A stretch of DNA of 64,000 nucleotides from Kiritimatiellota bacterium (GTDB lineage: Bacteria; Verrucomicrobiota; Lentisphaeria; Oligosphaerales; JAADHN01), in contig JAADHN010000137.1 of NCBI GenBank assembly GCA_013151865.1, positions 1-64,000 on the forward strand, read 5' to 3'. The notes under the pieces were generated by a model. That model ran no database searches, had not been told where the DNA came from, and was given only the letters and a program-made list of their open reading frames with translations. Shown piece after piece: positions 1-9,764 of this stretch. The position numbers and the translations under genes are program-made. The stretch's first letter is position 1. The number at the start of each line of letters is the position of its first letter.

Positions 1-3000
1 GAGGCGGGCTTCTTTTTAGTCGACTCCGCCCGCTTCCGGGGACGGGGTGTTTTCGGCTTGGCGGACGACCGCTTCCCTGCCCCGGCCGCGGCGGCGGGCC
101 CGGGGGAAGTCGCGTCATCCGCGGCCGGACCTTTCGGGGGTGTCGACCGGGAGGTCGGTTTAGGCGTTTTCTTCCCCGCGCGCTTTGCCGCCGGCGACTG
201 GGAGGCGGGCTTTCTTGCTGCACGGACTTCCGAAGGGGAGGCGGTCTTGACGGGCTCAGCGTCGGTTTTCGGTGTGCGTTTACCCGCCCGTTTCCTCGAC
301 CGGGGCGGTTTCTTATTCTGCGGTTCGGCCTTGGATGCGGGCCCCGCGTCCTTCGGTCCCGGCGCGGTTTCTGCAGGAGGCGGTGCGGAGGCACTCTTTT
401 TGGACCGCGCCGGGAGTTTCCGGGCTTCGGCGCTGCGCCGTTCCCATTCCCTGGCGAGTTTCCGGGCACTCTTCTTCGGCTTCGGGGATTCTGTTGTTTC
501 GGGCTCGGGCTTTGCGGCCGCCGGCGCGACGGTCCCGATGTCCTCGGCGGGAGGCGGCGGCGGGGCGGTGGGTTTCGCGATCTTGCGCCGCGGCGTGCGT
601 GCGGACTTCGCACGTCCGGTCTTGGGGCGAGTTTTCTTTTTCTGCTTTTTGTCGGGTGCGATGTCCCGCTCTTCGGCCTCGGGGTTTGCAGTGTCGGGTC
701 GACTGGCTCCCCGCGCCGTTTTTTTGGGGGGACCGGCGTCCTCGCCCCTTGGAGCGTCATCCGGTGGTTTTGGGGCGGACGGCGTCGGACCGGACGGCTC
801 CGAGGTCACGGGTTGCTCGGGTGGGACCGGGGCGTCGGCAGCGGCCCCCGGAACGATGTTTTTCTCCGAGTCGGAAGCGAGATGTCTCCCGGTTGTTCCC
901 GCCGGGACGGTTTCGGGTTGGGGGGCGCTTTCGTTCGCTGATTCGGCGGCGGCGGGGGGCGTTGCGTCAGACGCGCGGTCCGCCGAGGCGGGCGTACCCC
1001 GTTTGAGTTGCACCATGGTTACGACTTTGTGTCCGGTCACCTTGAAGCCCCGTGCGCCGGTGGAGCGGATTGGGAGTTCATCAAAGTTGATGTCTGCGTA
1101 CTGCTGTTTCCGGCGCGGGTTCGGCTCGAGTTCGCACCGGACCACGACCCCGGTATTGGAATAGAGGTTTTCCACGATACAACCCTTGGGGATGCTCGTA
1201 TATTCACGGTTCAGAATGTACCGGTCGAACCGGAAGCGTTTTGCGTAGTAGGCCCCGGTCTTGCGGTCGCGGTAGATCATGGAGTAGACTTGCCGCTTGT
1301 CGGCTTTGAGCAGGAATTTGACGGGGCCGACGTACAGTTTGTCGGCGACGGGAACAATCTTGAAACGCCCGTTGCCGCGGAGCAGGATCAGGTGGTCGAA
1401 TTCCGAACAGGCGAGGTACGGTTCGTTCTTGTTGCTGTTGCGGACATCCGTTCCAACGAATCGATTGACCCGGTCGTGCCCGACCTTGAGGTTTTCGAGG
1501 GCCACTTCTTTGACGTTGATGGTTTCGAGGTCGGCGATTTGGGTCCGACGCGGGAATTGGGCGCCGTACTTTTTGAGTATGGACTTGAGGTATCGGATGG
1601 TGAAACGGGTGAGGTGTGCGAGGTTGTCCTCGGTTTCCTCGATGTTGCGGACGATGTCGTCGATGTCTTTGCGGTTCTTATTGATATCGAACCGCGAGAT
1701 TCGGCGGATTTGGAGCTGGAGGAGTTTCTCGATATCTTCATCGGTGATATCGCGTCGGAGCATGTCCCGGAATTCTTCCAATCCGCCCCGCACCTCGTCC
1801 AGGACGTGCTGCCAGGTCTCGCACTCTTCGATCCGTTTGTAGATACGGTTTTCGATGAAAATCTGCGCCAGGGTCTTTTCGTGGAAGCGCTCCCGGAGTT
1901 TGTGAAGAAGTATCCGAAGTTCCCGCTCGAGGTCGTGCACGAGTTTTTCGGTGTTGTAGCGGAGGACCTCGCTCACGGTCATCTCGACGGGACGCTGATC
2001 TCGGATGACCAGGATATGGGAAGAAATGCCCACTTCGCAATCGGTATAGGCGTAGAGGCGTTTAATGGCTTCGGCGGCATGTTCGCCGCGGGCCAGTTTG
2101 ATTTCTATCTCGGGTTTTTCGGCGGTGTAGTCGCGGATGCTCACGATCTTGATTTTGCCTTTGCGGGCCGCATTTTCGACCGAGTTGGTGAGCGACTCGG
2201 TCGTGGCGCCGGCGGGTAGTTCGCGGATCACGAGGGTTTTGTCGTTGACCGCCTCGATACGGGCTCGAATCTTGATGCGGCCGCGTCCGTCATCGTAGTC
2301 GGCCACATCCATAATGCCCTCGGTGGGGAAATCGGGATAGACTTGGAAAGGTTTGTTGCGCAGGATGGCGATCTGGGCTTCGAGGAGTTCGATGAAATTA
2401 TGGGGGAGGATGCGGGTACTCATGCCGACGGCGATGCCTTCGGCGCCGAGCATGAGCAGGGCGGGGACCTTGGCGGGGAGGGTTACCGGTTCACGGTTCC
2501 GCCCGTCGTAGGAATCGACGAACTCGGTGATTTCCGGATTGAACAGGACTTCACGGGCGAGGGGCGTCAAGCGGCATTCGATGTAGCGCGCCGCGGACGC
2601 CTGATCGCCGGTATAGATGTTGCCGAAATTCCCCTGGCGGTCGATGAAGTACTCCTTGTTGGCGAGCACGACCAGGGCATTGCCGATGGATGCATCGCCG
2701 TGGGGATGGTAGCGCATGGTGTGGCCGATGATGTTGGCCACTTTGTGGAACCGTCCGTCATCGAGTTCGTAGAGGGAGTGGAGGATTCGACGCTGGACCG
2801 GCTTGAGGCCGTCGTTCAGGTCCGGAATGGCTCGGTCCTTGATGACGTACGAGGCGTATTCGAGGAAGTTGGAGGCCAGCATATCCCGGAGCCCCTCGTC
2901 CCGGCCGCTCCGGGCCAGGGCGACGTCGCCGTTCTCTTCGCCGTCCGAATCGGTTTCAGCCGCCGTTTGCGGGGGCGCATTTTCGTCGGTGTCCGGGGTC

Positions 3001-3032
3001 TGGATTTCCCGGCCTTCCATGTCGTCGCTCAT
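1..3032 (-). CDS. parC: DNA topoisomerase IV subunit A (ParC/GyrA family), 3' end off window, long basic tail
   Basis: Breakage-reunion subunit of a type IIA topoisomerase, which passes duplex DNA through a transient break. Read on the minus strand from ATG 3032-3030 (MSDDMEGRE), with an AAGAG-like site upstream, the frame stays open to base 1. About residues 60-520 form the GyrA/ParC core. Signatures are [18 protein letters not shown] and the catalytic tyrosine in [10 protein letters not shown] near residue 150 (codon 2583-2585). No GyrA box is seen in the reduced C-terminal domain, which favours topoisomerase IV over gyrase. From about residue 675 to the window edge at about residue 1010 comes a low-complexity tail: first Ala/Pro/Glu-rich, then Lys/Arg-rich with motifs such as [14 protein letters not shown]. 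Such a tail is not part of the ordinary family and should be disordered and DNA-binding; that role is inferred. parE lies 190 bp upstream on the same strand. Confidence 0.93.
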   Translation of the reverse strand, partial: MSDDMEGREIQTPDTDENAPPQTAAETDSDGEENGDVALARSGRDEGLRDMLASNFLEYASYVIKDRAIPDLNDGLKPVQRRILHSLYELDDGRFHKVANIIGHTMRYHPHGDASIGNALVVLANKEYFIDRQGNFGNIYTGDQASAARYIECRLTPLAREVLFNPEITEFVDSYDGRNREPVTLPAKVPALLMLGAEGIAVGMSTRILPHNFIELLEAQIAILRNKPFQVYPDFPTEGIMDVADYDDGRGRIKIRARIEAVNDKTLVIRELPAGATTESLTNSVENAARKGKIKIVSIRDYTAEKPEIEIKLARGEHAAEAIKRLYAYTDCEVGISSHILVIRDQRPVEMTVSEVLRYNTEKLVHDLERELRILLHKLRERFHEKTLAQIFIENRIYKRIEECETWQHVLDEVRGGLEEFRDMLRRDITDEDIEKLLQLQIRRISRFDINKNRKDIDDIVRNIEETEDNLAHLTRFTIRYLKSILKKYGAQFPRRTQIADLETINVKEVALENLKVGHDRVNRFVGTDVRNSNKNEPYLACSEFDHLILLRGNGRFKIVPVADKLYVGPVKFLLKADKRQVYSMIYRDRKTGAYYAKRFRFDRYILNREYTSIPKGCIVENLYSNTGVVVRCELEPNPRRKQQYADINFDELPIRSTGARGFKVTGHKVVTMVQLKRGTPASADRASDATPPAAAESANESAPQPETVPAGTTGRHLASDSEKNIVPGAAADAPVPPEQPVTSEPSGPTPSAPKPPDDAPRGEDAGPPKKTARGASRPDTANPEAEERDIAPDKKQKKKTRPKTGRAKSARTPRRKIAKPTAPPPPPAEDIGTVAPAAAKPEPETTESPKPKKSARKLAREWERRSAEARKLPARSKKSASAPPPAETAPGPKDAGPASKAEPQNKKPPRSRKRAGKRTPKTDAEPVKTASPSEVRAARKPASQSPAAKRAGKKTPKPTSRSTPPKGPAADDATSPGPAAAAGAGKRSSAKPKTPRPRKRAESTKKKPA

Positions 3033-3222
3033 GCAATGCTCTTTTCAGCAGGGGGGGTACTCGAGGCAAAACTTGTCGATCCGCTCCGGTGGGAAGCGTG
3101 GCAATTGTCGCTGACGTTGTGCCGCGGCTTGTCCTGCGAGAGGCGGCCGCACTTTGTCTGAGGCGCCGGTGATTCCGAGGGAAAAGCCGTTGCGGCGGGC
3201 GGCTCGGGCTTCAGGCGTCTGC

Positions 3223-5028
3223 TCAGATGAGGTTTTCCATAATGTACTCGCGCCGGGCCGGTGTGTTCCTGCCCATGAAAAACTGGAGTAAACCAGGGAC
3301 GGAGTGCATACTTTCGACCGTGACGGGCAGGAGACGAATATCGGGCCCGATAAACTGGCCGAATTCTTTGGGGGAAATCTCCCCGAGGCCCTTGAAGCGG
3401 GTCACTTCCGCACTGTTCCCGAGGGTCTCGCGTGCGTCGTCGCGCTCGCGTTCGCTGTAACAATAGATGGTTTTCTTCTTGTTGCGTACCCGGAAAAGGG
3501 GGGTTTCGAGGATGTAGAGTCGTTCCGAAAGAACCAATTCTTCGAAGAAAACGAGGAAAAAGGTGATGAGCAAGTTCCTGATGTGGAGGCCGTCCACATC
3601 GGCGTCCGTGGCAATGATGACTTTGCCGTAGCGGAGCCCTTCCATTCCGTCTTCGAGTCCGAGGGCCTTCATGATGCAGTAGAATTCTTCATTTCGGTAG
3701 ACGGTGGCCAGTTTGTGGCCGTGGCAGTTCAAGGGCTTGCCGCGCAGGCTGAAGACCGCTTGCGTGTCCACGTCCCGGCAACTGACCATGGAACCGGCCG
3801 CCGAAAGTCCCTCGGTGAGGAAGAGGACGCTTCCGGCGCCTTTGGGGTTGTCGTCGTTTAGGTGGTACTTGCAGTCGCGCAGGTTGGGGATTTTGAGCGC
3901 GGTTTTGCGGGCCTGTTCCCTGGCTTGTTTCTTGACTGCCTGGATTTCGTGGCGGACCTTTTCGTTTTGCGAGATCTTGCTGAGCAGGCGCTGGGCGGTT
4001 TCCGGGTTCTTGTGTAGGTAACCGACCAGGAAGTTCTTGATTTTGGCTACCAGTTCGCCCCGGATGTCGTGGTTTCCCAGTTTGTTCTTTGTTTGGGACT
4101 CGAACACCGGCTCTTTAAGCTTGATGGCAATGGCGCCCACGATGCCGTTACGTACGTCGCCGCCGTCGAGGTTCTTGCCGGTGAATTCGTTGATGCCCTT
4201 AAGGATCCCTTCTCGGAAGGCGGACTGATGCGTACCGCCGTCGTTGGTGTATTGGCCGTTGACGTAGGAGTAGTAGGTTTCGCCGAAAGCCCGGGTGTGA
4301 GCGAAGGCGAACTCGAGTTGCGAATTTCGATGGTAGATGACCTCGTAGACTTTTTCCTCTTCAACTTTTTCCTGGAGAAGATCCAGCAACCCATGCCGAG
4401 AGTAGAATCGTTCGCCGTTCCAGTAGAGGGAGAGGCCGCTGTTGAGGTACGCATAAATCCAAAGCCGGCGGCGGACGTACTTGGCCTGGAACTCGAAGTC
4501 GGGAAAGTACTCCGGGTCGGGCAGAAAGACGACTTCTGTTCCGTCGCGGCCGTCTGTGGCGCCGTCGTCCTCTTCGCGCAGCACGCCGCAACGGAAAGTT
4601 GCGGACTTGTATTTTCCGTCTCGTATCGAGCGGATCATGAAGTATTCGGAAAGTGCGTTGACCGCCTTGGTGCCGACGCCGTTGAGGCCGACGGAGAACT
4701 GGAACACGTCGTTATTGTACTTGGCTCCGGTATTGATCCGGGAGACGCAATCCACCACCTTGCCCAGTGGGACGCCGCGACCGTAGTCCCGAACCCGCAC
4801 TTTGCCTTCGGGGCTGATTTCGACCTCGATTTTGCGGCCGAACCCCATGATGTACTCGTCGACCGCGTTGTCGATGACCTCTTTCAGCAGGATATAGATG
4901 CCGTCGTCGGGGTGACTGCCGTTCCCGAGTCGCCCGATATACATCCCCGGCCGGGTTCGGATGTGCTCCAGCGAACTCAGCGTGCGGATCTTGCTCTCAT
5001 CGTAAACCGGTACGTCTGTCCTTCTCAT
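3223..5028 (-). CDS. parE: DNA topoisomerase IV subunit B
   Basis: ATPase subunit partnering the ParC upstream of it in this list. It has 601 aa, near the usual ParE length and much shorter than most GyrB. The GHKL ATPase domain is in the first 200 residues: EVIDNAVDE carries the metal-binding Asn, followed by DYGRGVP and GLNGVGTKAVNAL. The transducer domain follows, then the Toprim domain with the acidic metal site DADVDGLHI and the C-terminal FKGLGEI. The first Toprim motif reads EGLSAAGS, where most GyrB/ParE have EGDSA; the catalytic Glu is kept. The ATG at 5028 gives the normal N-terminus (SSLEHIRTRPGMYIG). No clear Shine-Dalgarno is visible. The order parE-parC on one strand with a 190-bp gap suggests co-transcription. 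Confidence 0.96.
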   Translation of the reverse strand: MRRTDVPVYDESKIRTLSSLEHIRTRPGMYIGRLGNGSHPDDGIYILLKEVIDNAVDEYIMGFGRKIEVEISPEGKVRVRDYGRGVPLGKVVDCVSRINTGAKYNNDVFQFSVGLNGVGTKAVNALSEYFMIRSIRDGKYKSATFRCGVLREEDDGATDGRDGTEVVFLPDPEYFPDFEFQAKYVRRRLWIYAYLNSGLSLYWNGERFYSRHGLLDLLQEKVEEEKVYEVIYHRNSQLEFAFAHTRAFGETYYSYVNGQYTNDGGTHQSAFREGILKGINEFTGKNLDGGDVRNGIVGAIAIKLKEPVFESQTKNKLGNHDIRGELVAKIKNFLVGYLHKNPETAQRLLSKISQNEKVRHEIQAVKKQAREQARKTALKIPNLRDCKYHLNDDNPKGAGSVLFLTEGLSAAGSMVSCRDVDTQAVFSLRGKPLNCHGHKLATVYRNEEFYCIMKALGLEDGMEGLRYGKVIIATDADVDGLHIRNLLITFFLVFFEELVLSERLYILETPLFRVRNKKKTIYCYSERERDDARETLGNSAEVTRFKGLGEISPKEFGQFIGPDIRLLPVTVESMHSVPGLLQFFMGRNTPARREYIMENLI

Positions 5029-5487
5029 GTTCTGGTCTGTTGCCTGCGGCCCCTTCGTTCAAGGCAGTCTCCGGGTGAGTTGGGTAAGTGAATGCCCGCC
5101 CCATGCGAAATCCGATGGCGATGCGCGGTCATTGCATCATAGCACGCCGCACCCGAAGCGTCAAATCGTCTGCCAAAAAGATTCAACGGCGCGACGGGGG
5201 TCGGACCCATGGATTCAGGCCGGTCGAAATCGAACCGACCTGTCTGTCGGCCGCCGGGTTTCGGATCGGTTCGTGGGACGGCTTGTAGCGATCCCGGGAG
5301 ACTCGGGTATCTTATTGTCCGGCGACAGACCAGGAGTGCAGAGGAATGCGCAATCTCCCCGGCCGCCCGGACAATGCCGCGCCCCATCGTACCCGGACTG
5401 GTGGGCCGATTGCCGGCGCTGTACTGTCTTCTCTTCTGTTGCAGCGTGCTCGGGGCGCAGCGCTCGCCGAGACGGGAGGACGGGAAA
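5029..5487. other. divergent intergenic region parE / membrane protein
   Basis: About 460 bp between the start of parE (leftward) and the chosen start of the membrane protein (rightward), so it must hold both promoters unless the downstream gene starts earlier. I see no strong -35/-10 pair and no RNA gene. An in-frame ATG at 5374 would add a hydrophobic, signal-like leader to the downstream protein, so the right half may be coding. Confidence 0.4.
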
Positions 5488-6627
5488 ATGAAGATTCGGG
5501 ACAACGGCCTCACGGATGTGCTCGAGATGCGTGGCGGCGGCGGCATGTTGGTTGTCTTCGGCCTGCCTTTCCTGGGGGTCGGCCTGTTTGTCTTGGGGAT
5601 GGGGCTCGGACTGATTCCCGTCAAGAACGGCCCCCCCGTCTTTTTTTCCATTCCGTTCGGTTCGATTTTCGTCCTGGTGGGGCTGGGGTTGGTTTTCGGA
5701 CGGCGCGGTTGTCGGATGGACAAGAAACGGCGCACGATTCAATGCTGGTCGAGTTTGATCGTGCCCCTGAAGCAAAAGCTGTACCGGTTCGAGGATTTTA
5801 CGTCGGTCTCGGTCACCCGCGAGGTGCGGCGTTCGGACAAATCGACGTACATAGTTTTTCCTGTGCGCCTCAGGGGGGAAGACGATACCAAGCTGGATCT
5901 GCAGGAATTCCGGCAATACCCGGAATCCCGGGCGCTGGCCGAGCAGGTGGCGAAGTTTCTTGAACTGCCTTTTGCCGACAGTAGTGCGGGCGCGGAAGTC
6001 GTGCGGGCGCCGGACGAACTGGACCTTTCACTCAAGGAGCGAGTTCAGCGGTCCGCCGCGCTCCAGCCGCTGCCGGAGCCGCCTTCGAACCTGCAGACCC
6101 GCATTTTGCGCAAGGACAGGTCTGTTCGACTGGAAATACCGCCGGGCGCAAACGTTTTCAGGAGCTTCGGCAAGTTGATCTTCATCCCCATTGCCATCGT
6201 CGAACTCGTGGTCCTCGGCGTGGCGCTCAATATTTTTTTCAAAGAGGGCGGGGTTATCGGGATTGCGGCCCTGGTCCTGATCGGCGTCTTCTCGCTGGTT
6301 TTTCTGTTTGTTTTCGTTCGCAAGGTACTGCCTGTCCTGGGCGGTGGCGCCACACGGGTGACCGTTACGGACCGCGAACTCCGAGTCGAGCGCCGGTCCG
6401 CGTTCGGTTCGCGTGTGGAAACGATCCCGGCCGACGAGCTGGAGGAACTGTTGGTGGCCCCGACGCCGCAGGAAGAGATCGAGAAGGTGCCGGCCTTGCT
6501 GACCGGCTTGGTTCAAGCGCCGATTGTTGCACGAAGCGATACCAAGACCATCCAATTCGGCGGGCACCTCCCAGAGGCAGAAAAGGAGTTCCTGGCGGCC
6601 GTGATTCTGAATGCGCTCGGCCAGTGA
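5488..6627 (+). CDS. predicted integral membrane protein, function unknown
   Basis: Product of 379 aa that I cannot assign to a named family. Two hydrophobic hairpins stand out: residues about 15-70 (GGGGMLVVFGLPFLGV, then a second span ending in VGLGLVFGRRG) and about 240-300 (LIFIPIAIVELVVLG, then IAALVLIGVFSLVFLFVF). Each is followed by a soluble beta-rich stretch. The two halves look like a repeated layout of TM pair plus PH-like globular segment, as in small DUF3592/PH-type membrane proteins, but that is a guess. The ATG at 5488 is preceded by GGGAGGA at 5474-5480 with 7-bp spacing, so it was preferred. An upstream ATG at 5374 in the same frame would add a leader ending in LLFCCSVLGA. 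Confidence 0.7.
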   Translation: MKIRDNGLTDVLEMRGGGGMLVVFGLPFLGVGLFVLGMGLGLIPVKNGPPVFFSIPFGSIFVLVGLGLVFGRRGCRMDKKRRTIQCWSSLIVPLKQKLYRFEDFTSVSVTREVRRSDKSTYIVFPVRLRGEDDTKLDLQEFRQYPESRALAEQVAKFLELPFADSSAGAEVVRAPDELDLSLKERVQRSAALQPLPEPPSNLQTRILRKDRSVRLEIPPGANVFRSFGKLIFIPIAIVELVVLGVALNIFFKEGGVIGIAALVLIGVFSLVFLFVFVRKVLPVLGGGATRVTVTDRELRVERRSAFGSRVETIPADELEELLVAPTPQEEIEKVPALLTGLVQAPIVARSDTKTIQFGGHLPEAEKEFLAAVILNALGQ

Positions 6628-7016
6628 GGCGATCCTTGCAAGGCTGCTGCTGTGTGCCTATCGGCGGAAGTGCGGGACTGTTCTCTCCCCCGAGATCCGC
6701 GCCGGATTCGCTCCTCGGCGCGCGGCATCAGGCAGGCATGTCCCACCGCGGAGATCAGCAGAGCGGCTCCGGAGGTCGGTGAGTCCGTGAAGTTGCTCGC
6801 CCGGTTCGTTTCACCGAGGGGAGGAAGGTGCAGCCGGGAGGGCGACAGAATCGGACACTCTCAGGCACAAGTTCGGAAGGCCTCCGGGAACAGCCGCATC
6901 CCCTCAGCGTTATGGGATGATTGCGGTTGCGTCCTTGCCCCGGGGCCTCTTGTGCCAACGTACGGCAAGTGCGAGCCCGGCTCCCGGCCGGGCCGGGAAT
7001 ACGAGGAAGACCTGTT
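6628..7016. other. intergenic, no feature seen
   Basis: About 390 bp between two plus-strand genes. Reading frames here are short and composition-driven; I see no RNA gene, hairpin with T-run or clear promoter. Confidence 0.4.
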
Positions 7017-8084
7017 ATGGAATTGGGACTGCTCGGTCTGGCTCAGGCCGGAAAGAAAACCGTTTTCAGCCTGCTCACCGGCACTCCGGCCGAGGCAGCG
7101 CCGAAGCGGCGGGGTATTCGGTATGGGACCGCCGTTGTCCGCGACCCCCGGGTGGACAGACTGTCGGCAATGTACAACCCGAAGCGGACCCGATACGCCG
7201 AGTTCGGCATCTCCCTGTTGCCCGACGTGCAATCCGGCGGGTCTGCCGGGGCGGACTGGCTCGACCCGCTGCGGGGTGCGGATGCCTTTCTGCAGGTGGT
7301 GCGTGTTTTCGACGACCCGCGCGTGTTTCATCCGGTCGGGAGCGTTGACCCGGTCCGGGACATCGCCGACCTCCAGACGGAACTCTTGTTGGCCGATCTC
7401 GCCCTGACCGAGAACCGACTCGAACGCATCGCCCGGGACAACCGGACAGTGCGTGTTTCCGAGCATCAGGCTGAAGCTGCGGTCCTCGAGATATGTCGGT
7501 CTCACCTCGACGGCGAAGCCCCGCTACGAGTGCTCGAACTCACCGCGGAGCAGGACCGTGAGATTGCGCACCTCGGGTTCTTGACACGCAAGCCCGTGGT
7601 GACCGTGCTCAACGCGGCCGACGATCTGGCGGGGGCCGCCGCGGCGCTTGCGCCGCTCGTCGCCCGTTTGGAATCGGAGGGCGGGAGTGTCGTGCTCTTG
7701 AGTGCCGCGCTCGAACTGGAGATGGCGGACCTGCCCGCCGACGAACGAGCGGAATTCATGGAGGAACTTGGGGTTCAAGAGCCCGCGTCGCACCGGCTGT
7801 CCCGCGCCGCATTCGAAGCGCTCGGCCTGCTGAGTTTTTTCACGGTCGGACCGGATGAAGTCCGGGCTTGGCCACTGCGTCGGGGACGGACGGCCCCGGC
7901 GGCGGCGGGCGTCATTCACTCGGACCTCGAACGGGGCTTCATTCGGGCCGATGTGGCGTCGTGCACGGAACTGTTGGCAGCCGGCAGCGAGAGAGCGGCA
8001 AAAGAGTTGAACCTGTTTTCCCTCAAAGGGAAAGATTACATCGTCCAGGATGGTGACGTGCTTGAAGTCCGTTTCAGTGTATAG
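7017..8084 (+). CDS. YchF/DUF933-type P-loop NTPase, divergent
   Basis: 355-aa protein of the YchF branch of Obg-like NTPases, which in other bacteria bind ribosomes and hydrolyse ATP. The N-terminal P-loop is GLAQAGKKT (residues 7-15). The family blocks RDPRVDRL, FDDPRVFHPVGSVDPVRDI and LLLADLALTENRLERI follow. The C-terminal TGS-like end has GVIHSDLERGFIRADV and KGKDYIVQDGDVLEVRF. Two nucleotide-binding signatures deviate: where the family normally has a D-x-(A/P)-G switch motif this protein reads SLLPDVQSGG, and the specificity block reads VLNAADD. The ATG at 7017 has GAGGAAG at 7002-7008 upstream; longer in-frame starts lack this. A canonical YchF may exist elsewhere and this may be a second, altered paralogue. 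Confidence 0.85.
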   Translation: MELGLLGLAQAGKKTVFSLLTGTPAEAAPKRRGIRYGTAVVRDPRVDRLSAMYNPKRTRYAEFGISLLPDVQSGGSAGADWLDPLRGADAFLQVVRVFDDPRVFHPVGSVDPVRDIADLQTELLLADLALTENRLERIARDNRTVRVSEHQAEAAVLEICRSHLDGEAPLRVLELTAEQDREIAHLGFLTRKPVVTVLNAADDLAGAAAALAPLVARLESEGGSVVLLSAALELEMADLPADERAEFMEELGVQEPASHRLSRAAFEALGLLSFFTVGPDEVRAWPLRRGRTAPAAAGVIHSDLERGFIRADVASCTELLAAGSERAAKELNLFSLKGKDYIVQDGDVLEVRFSV

Positions 8085-8214
8085 GGGGACGCCTCGGATC
8101 GAGCGAGCCACGGGGCGCCGAAAGAAAGGTATTCGCGACACGATTGGGACGGCCATGTTCGGGGATCGCCGGACGACATTCCCGGGCGGCGTCCAGCATA
8201 TGGAGACCTATCTC

Positions 8215-9540
8215 ATGGACCGGGATCCGCAACGTACGGCAAGACCAGGGCCGCAAAGGCCGAACATCATCGTGATTCTCACAGACGATCTTGGCTACGG
8301 GGACCTGTCCTGCTTCGGCGGCCCCAACCTGCGGACTCCGCACATTGATCGGATTGCCGCCGAAGGTGTGCGTCTGACACGATTCTACGCCAACTCGCCC
8401 GTGTGTTCCCCGAGCCGCGCCTCGCTGATGACCGGTCGGTATCCGGACTTGGTCGGGGTCCCGGGCGTGATTCGGACGCTGGCAGAGAACAGCTGGGGCT
8501 ATTTTTCGCCCGACGCGGTCACACTGCCCGACCTGTTGAAGCGCGCCGGATATCACACGGCTCTGGTGGGGAAGTGGCACTTGGGGCTTGAACCGGAGAA
8601 CCACCCCTGCCTTCGCGGATTCGACTATTTTCACGGTTTTCTCGGGGACATGATGGACGATTACTGGACGCACCGGCGACACCGGCAGAACTACATGCGA
8701 CGCAACGACCAGGTGATCGACCCCGAGGGTCATGCCACCGACTTGTTCACCGACTGGGCCGAAGCGTACGTCCGGCAGCAAACCGCCGAGAACTGTCCGT
8801 TTTTTCTCTACCTCGCCTATAACGCGCCGCATCTGCCGATTCAGCCGCCCGAGGAGTGGCTCGCGCGCGTGCGCGAGCGAGAACCGGGGGTGTCGGAGAA
8901 GCGGGCTCGTTACATCGCGCTGATCGAGCATCTCGATGCGGGCGTCGGCCGTCTCCTGGAGGCGCTCGATGAGATCGGGGCGGCCGGGGACACGTTGGTG
9001 ATCTTCACTTCCGACAATGGCGGGCTCTTGAGTGCAGGGGCATGGAACGGACCGCTCCGCGGGGAGAAACAGGACATGTACGAAGGGGGCATCCGGGTGC
9101 CGGCCTGTGTGCGTTGGCCCGACCGCATCCCGGCGGGGACCGAGTCGGATGCGTTGGCCATGATAATGGATATTCTGCCCACGTGCTGTGAAGCCGCGGG
9201 CGTGTCGGTCGAGCACTGGATCGAAGGCAGTTCGTTCCTGCCCGTGCTGATGGGCCAGGCACGGGATATGCCCGACCGCGTTCTCCACTGGGTCCGGCGC
9301 GAGGGGACCGGTACCGGCATCCGAACCTACCTGGGACAGGAATACTACGCCGTGCGCCGGAAAGACGCAAAACTCCTGCACAACGGGCCGTTTCAGTCAC
9401 TGGAACTGTACGACTTGGCGGAAGACGAACGGGAGATTCGGGACCTTGCCGGGTCGGCCCCGCATCTTTTCCGGGAACTGGGCCGGCTCATGCAGAGGCA
9501 GGTCCAGCGCGCCGGGGCCGTTCCGTGGCAGAAAGGTTGA
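8215..9540 (+). CDS. sulfatase (arylsulfatase A family), formylglycine type
   Basis: Hydrolyses sulfate esters. Family marks are the metal-binding N-terminus RPNIIVILTDDLGYGD, the formylglycine motif CSPSRASLMTGR (Cys type, needs oxidation of Cys to formylglycine), GKWHLG, and the distal FTSDNGG. Length from the chosen start is 441 aa, within the family range. The ATG at 8215 has GGAGA at 8202-8206; upstream ATGs at 8155 and 8200 lack a good ribosome site. From this start there is no signal peptide, unusual for a sulfatase thought to attack extracellular glycans, so it may desulfate imported sugars. No formylglycine-generating enzyme or anaerobic sulfatase-maturing enzyme lies in the window. 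It follows the YchF-like gene by 130 bp on the same strand. Confidence 0.92.
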   Translation: MDRDPQRTARPGPQRPNIIVILTDDLGYGDLSCFGGPNLRTPHIDRIAAEGVRLTRFYANSPVCSPSRASLMTGRYPDLVGVPGVIRTLAENSWGYFSPDAVTLPDLLKRAGYHTALVGKWHLGLEPENHPCLRGFDYFHGFLGDMMDDYWTHRRHRQNYMRRNDQVIDPEGHATDLFTDWAEAYVRQQTAENCPFFLYLAYNAPHLPIQPPEEWLARVREREPGVSEKRARYIALIEHLDAGVGRLLEALDEIGAAGDTLVIFTSDNGGLLSAGAWNGPLRGEKQDMYEGGIRVPACVRWPDRIPAGTESDALAMIMDILPTCCEAAGVSVEHWIEGSSFLPVLMGQARDMPDRVLHWVRREGTGTGIRTYLGQEYYAVRRKDAKLLHNGPFQSLELYDLAEDEREIRDLAGSAPHLFRELGRLMQRQVQRAGAVPWQKG

Positions 9541-9604
9541 CCCGAGACCCGCGTTCGTGCGCCGGGACGAGGGCGGACCCGGGATTGGGCCGCCGATTCC
9601 GGAC

Positions 9605-9632
9605 TTGCTCTCCGGACTCGAGGCGGTATAGT
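9605..9632 (+). promoter_or_regulatory. candidate sigma-70-type promoter for the rpsP block
   Basis: TTGCTC at 9605-9610 and TATAGT at 9627-9632 are separated by 16 bp. The -10 matches consensus at five of six bases; the -35 matches weakly. The -10 sits inside a small inverted repeat, CGGTA-TAG-TACCG. The rpsP start lies about 130 bp downstream, leaving a long leader where ribosomal-protein feedback could act. Confidence 0.4.
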
Positions 9633-9764
9633 ACCGATTCTTTTGGATTGTTCTCTCGATTGCGCGGCCCCCGCGTCCCTTTTCGTCGTCGAACGATTCC
9701 TCCGCAACCAACGGCGAGGGGCAACGGGCGGTTTCCGTGTGTATAGAAAAAAGGACCTCGGGTC

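Noticed and set aside
58-1164. Plus-strand open frame of 368 codons
   Set aside because: Antisense to the low-complexity ParC tail; its Gly/Ala/Phe-rich translation is a composition shadow.
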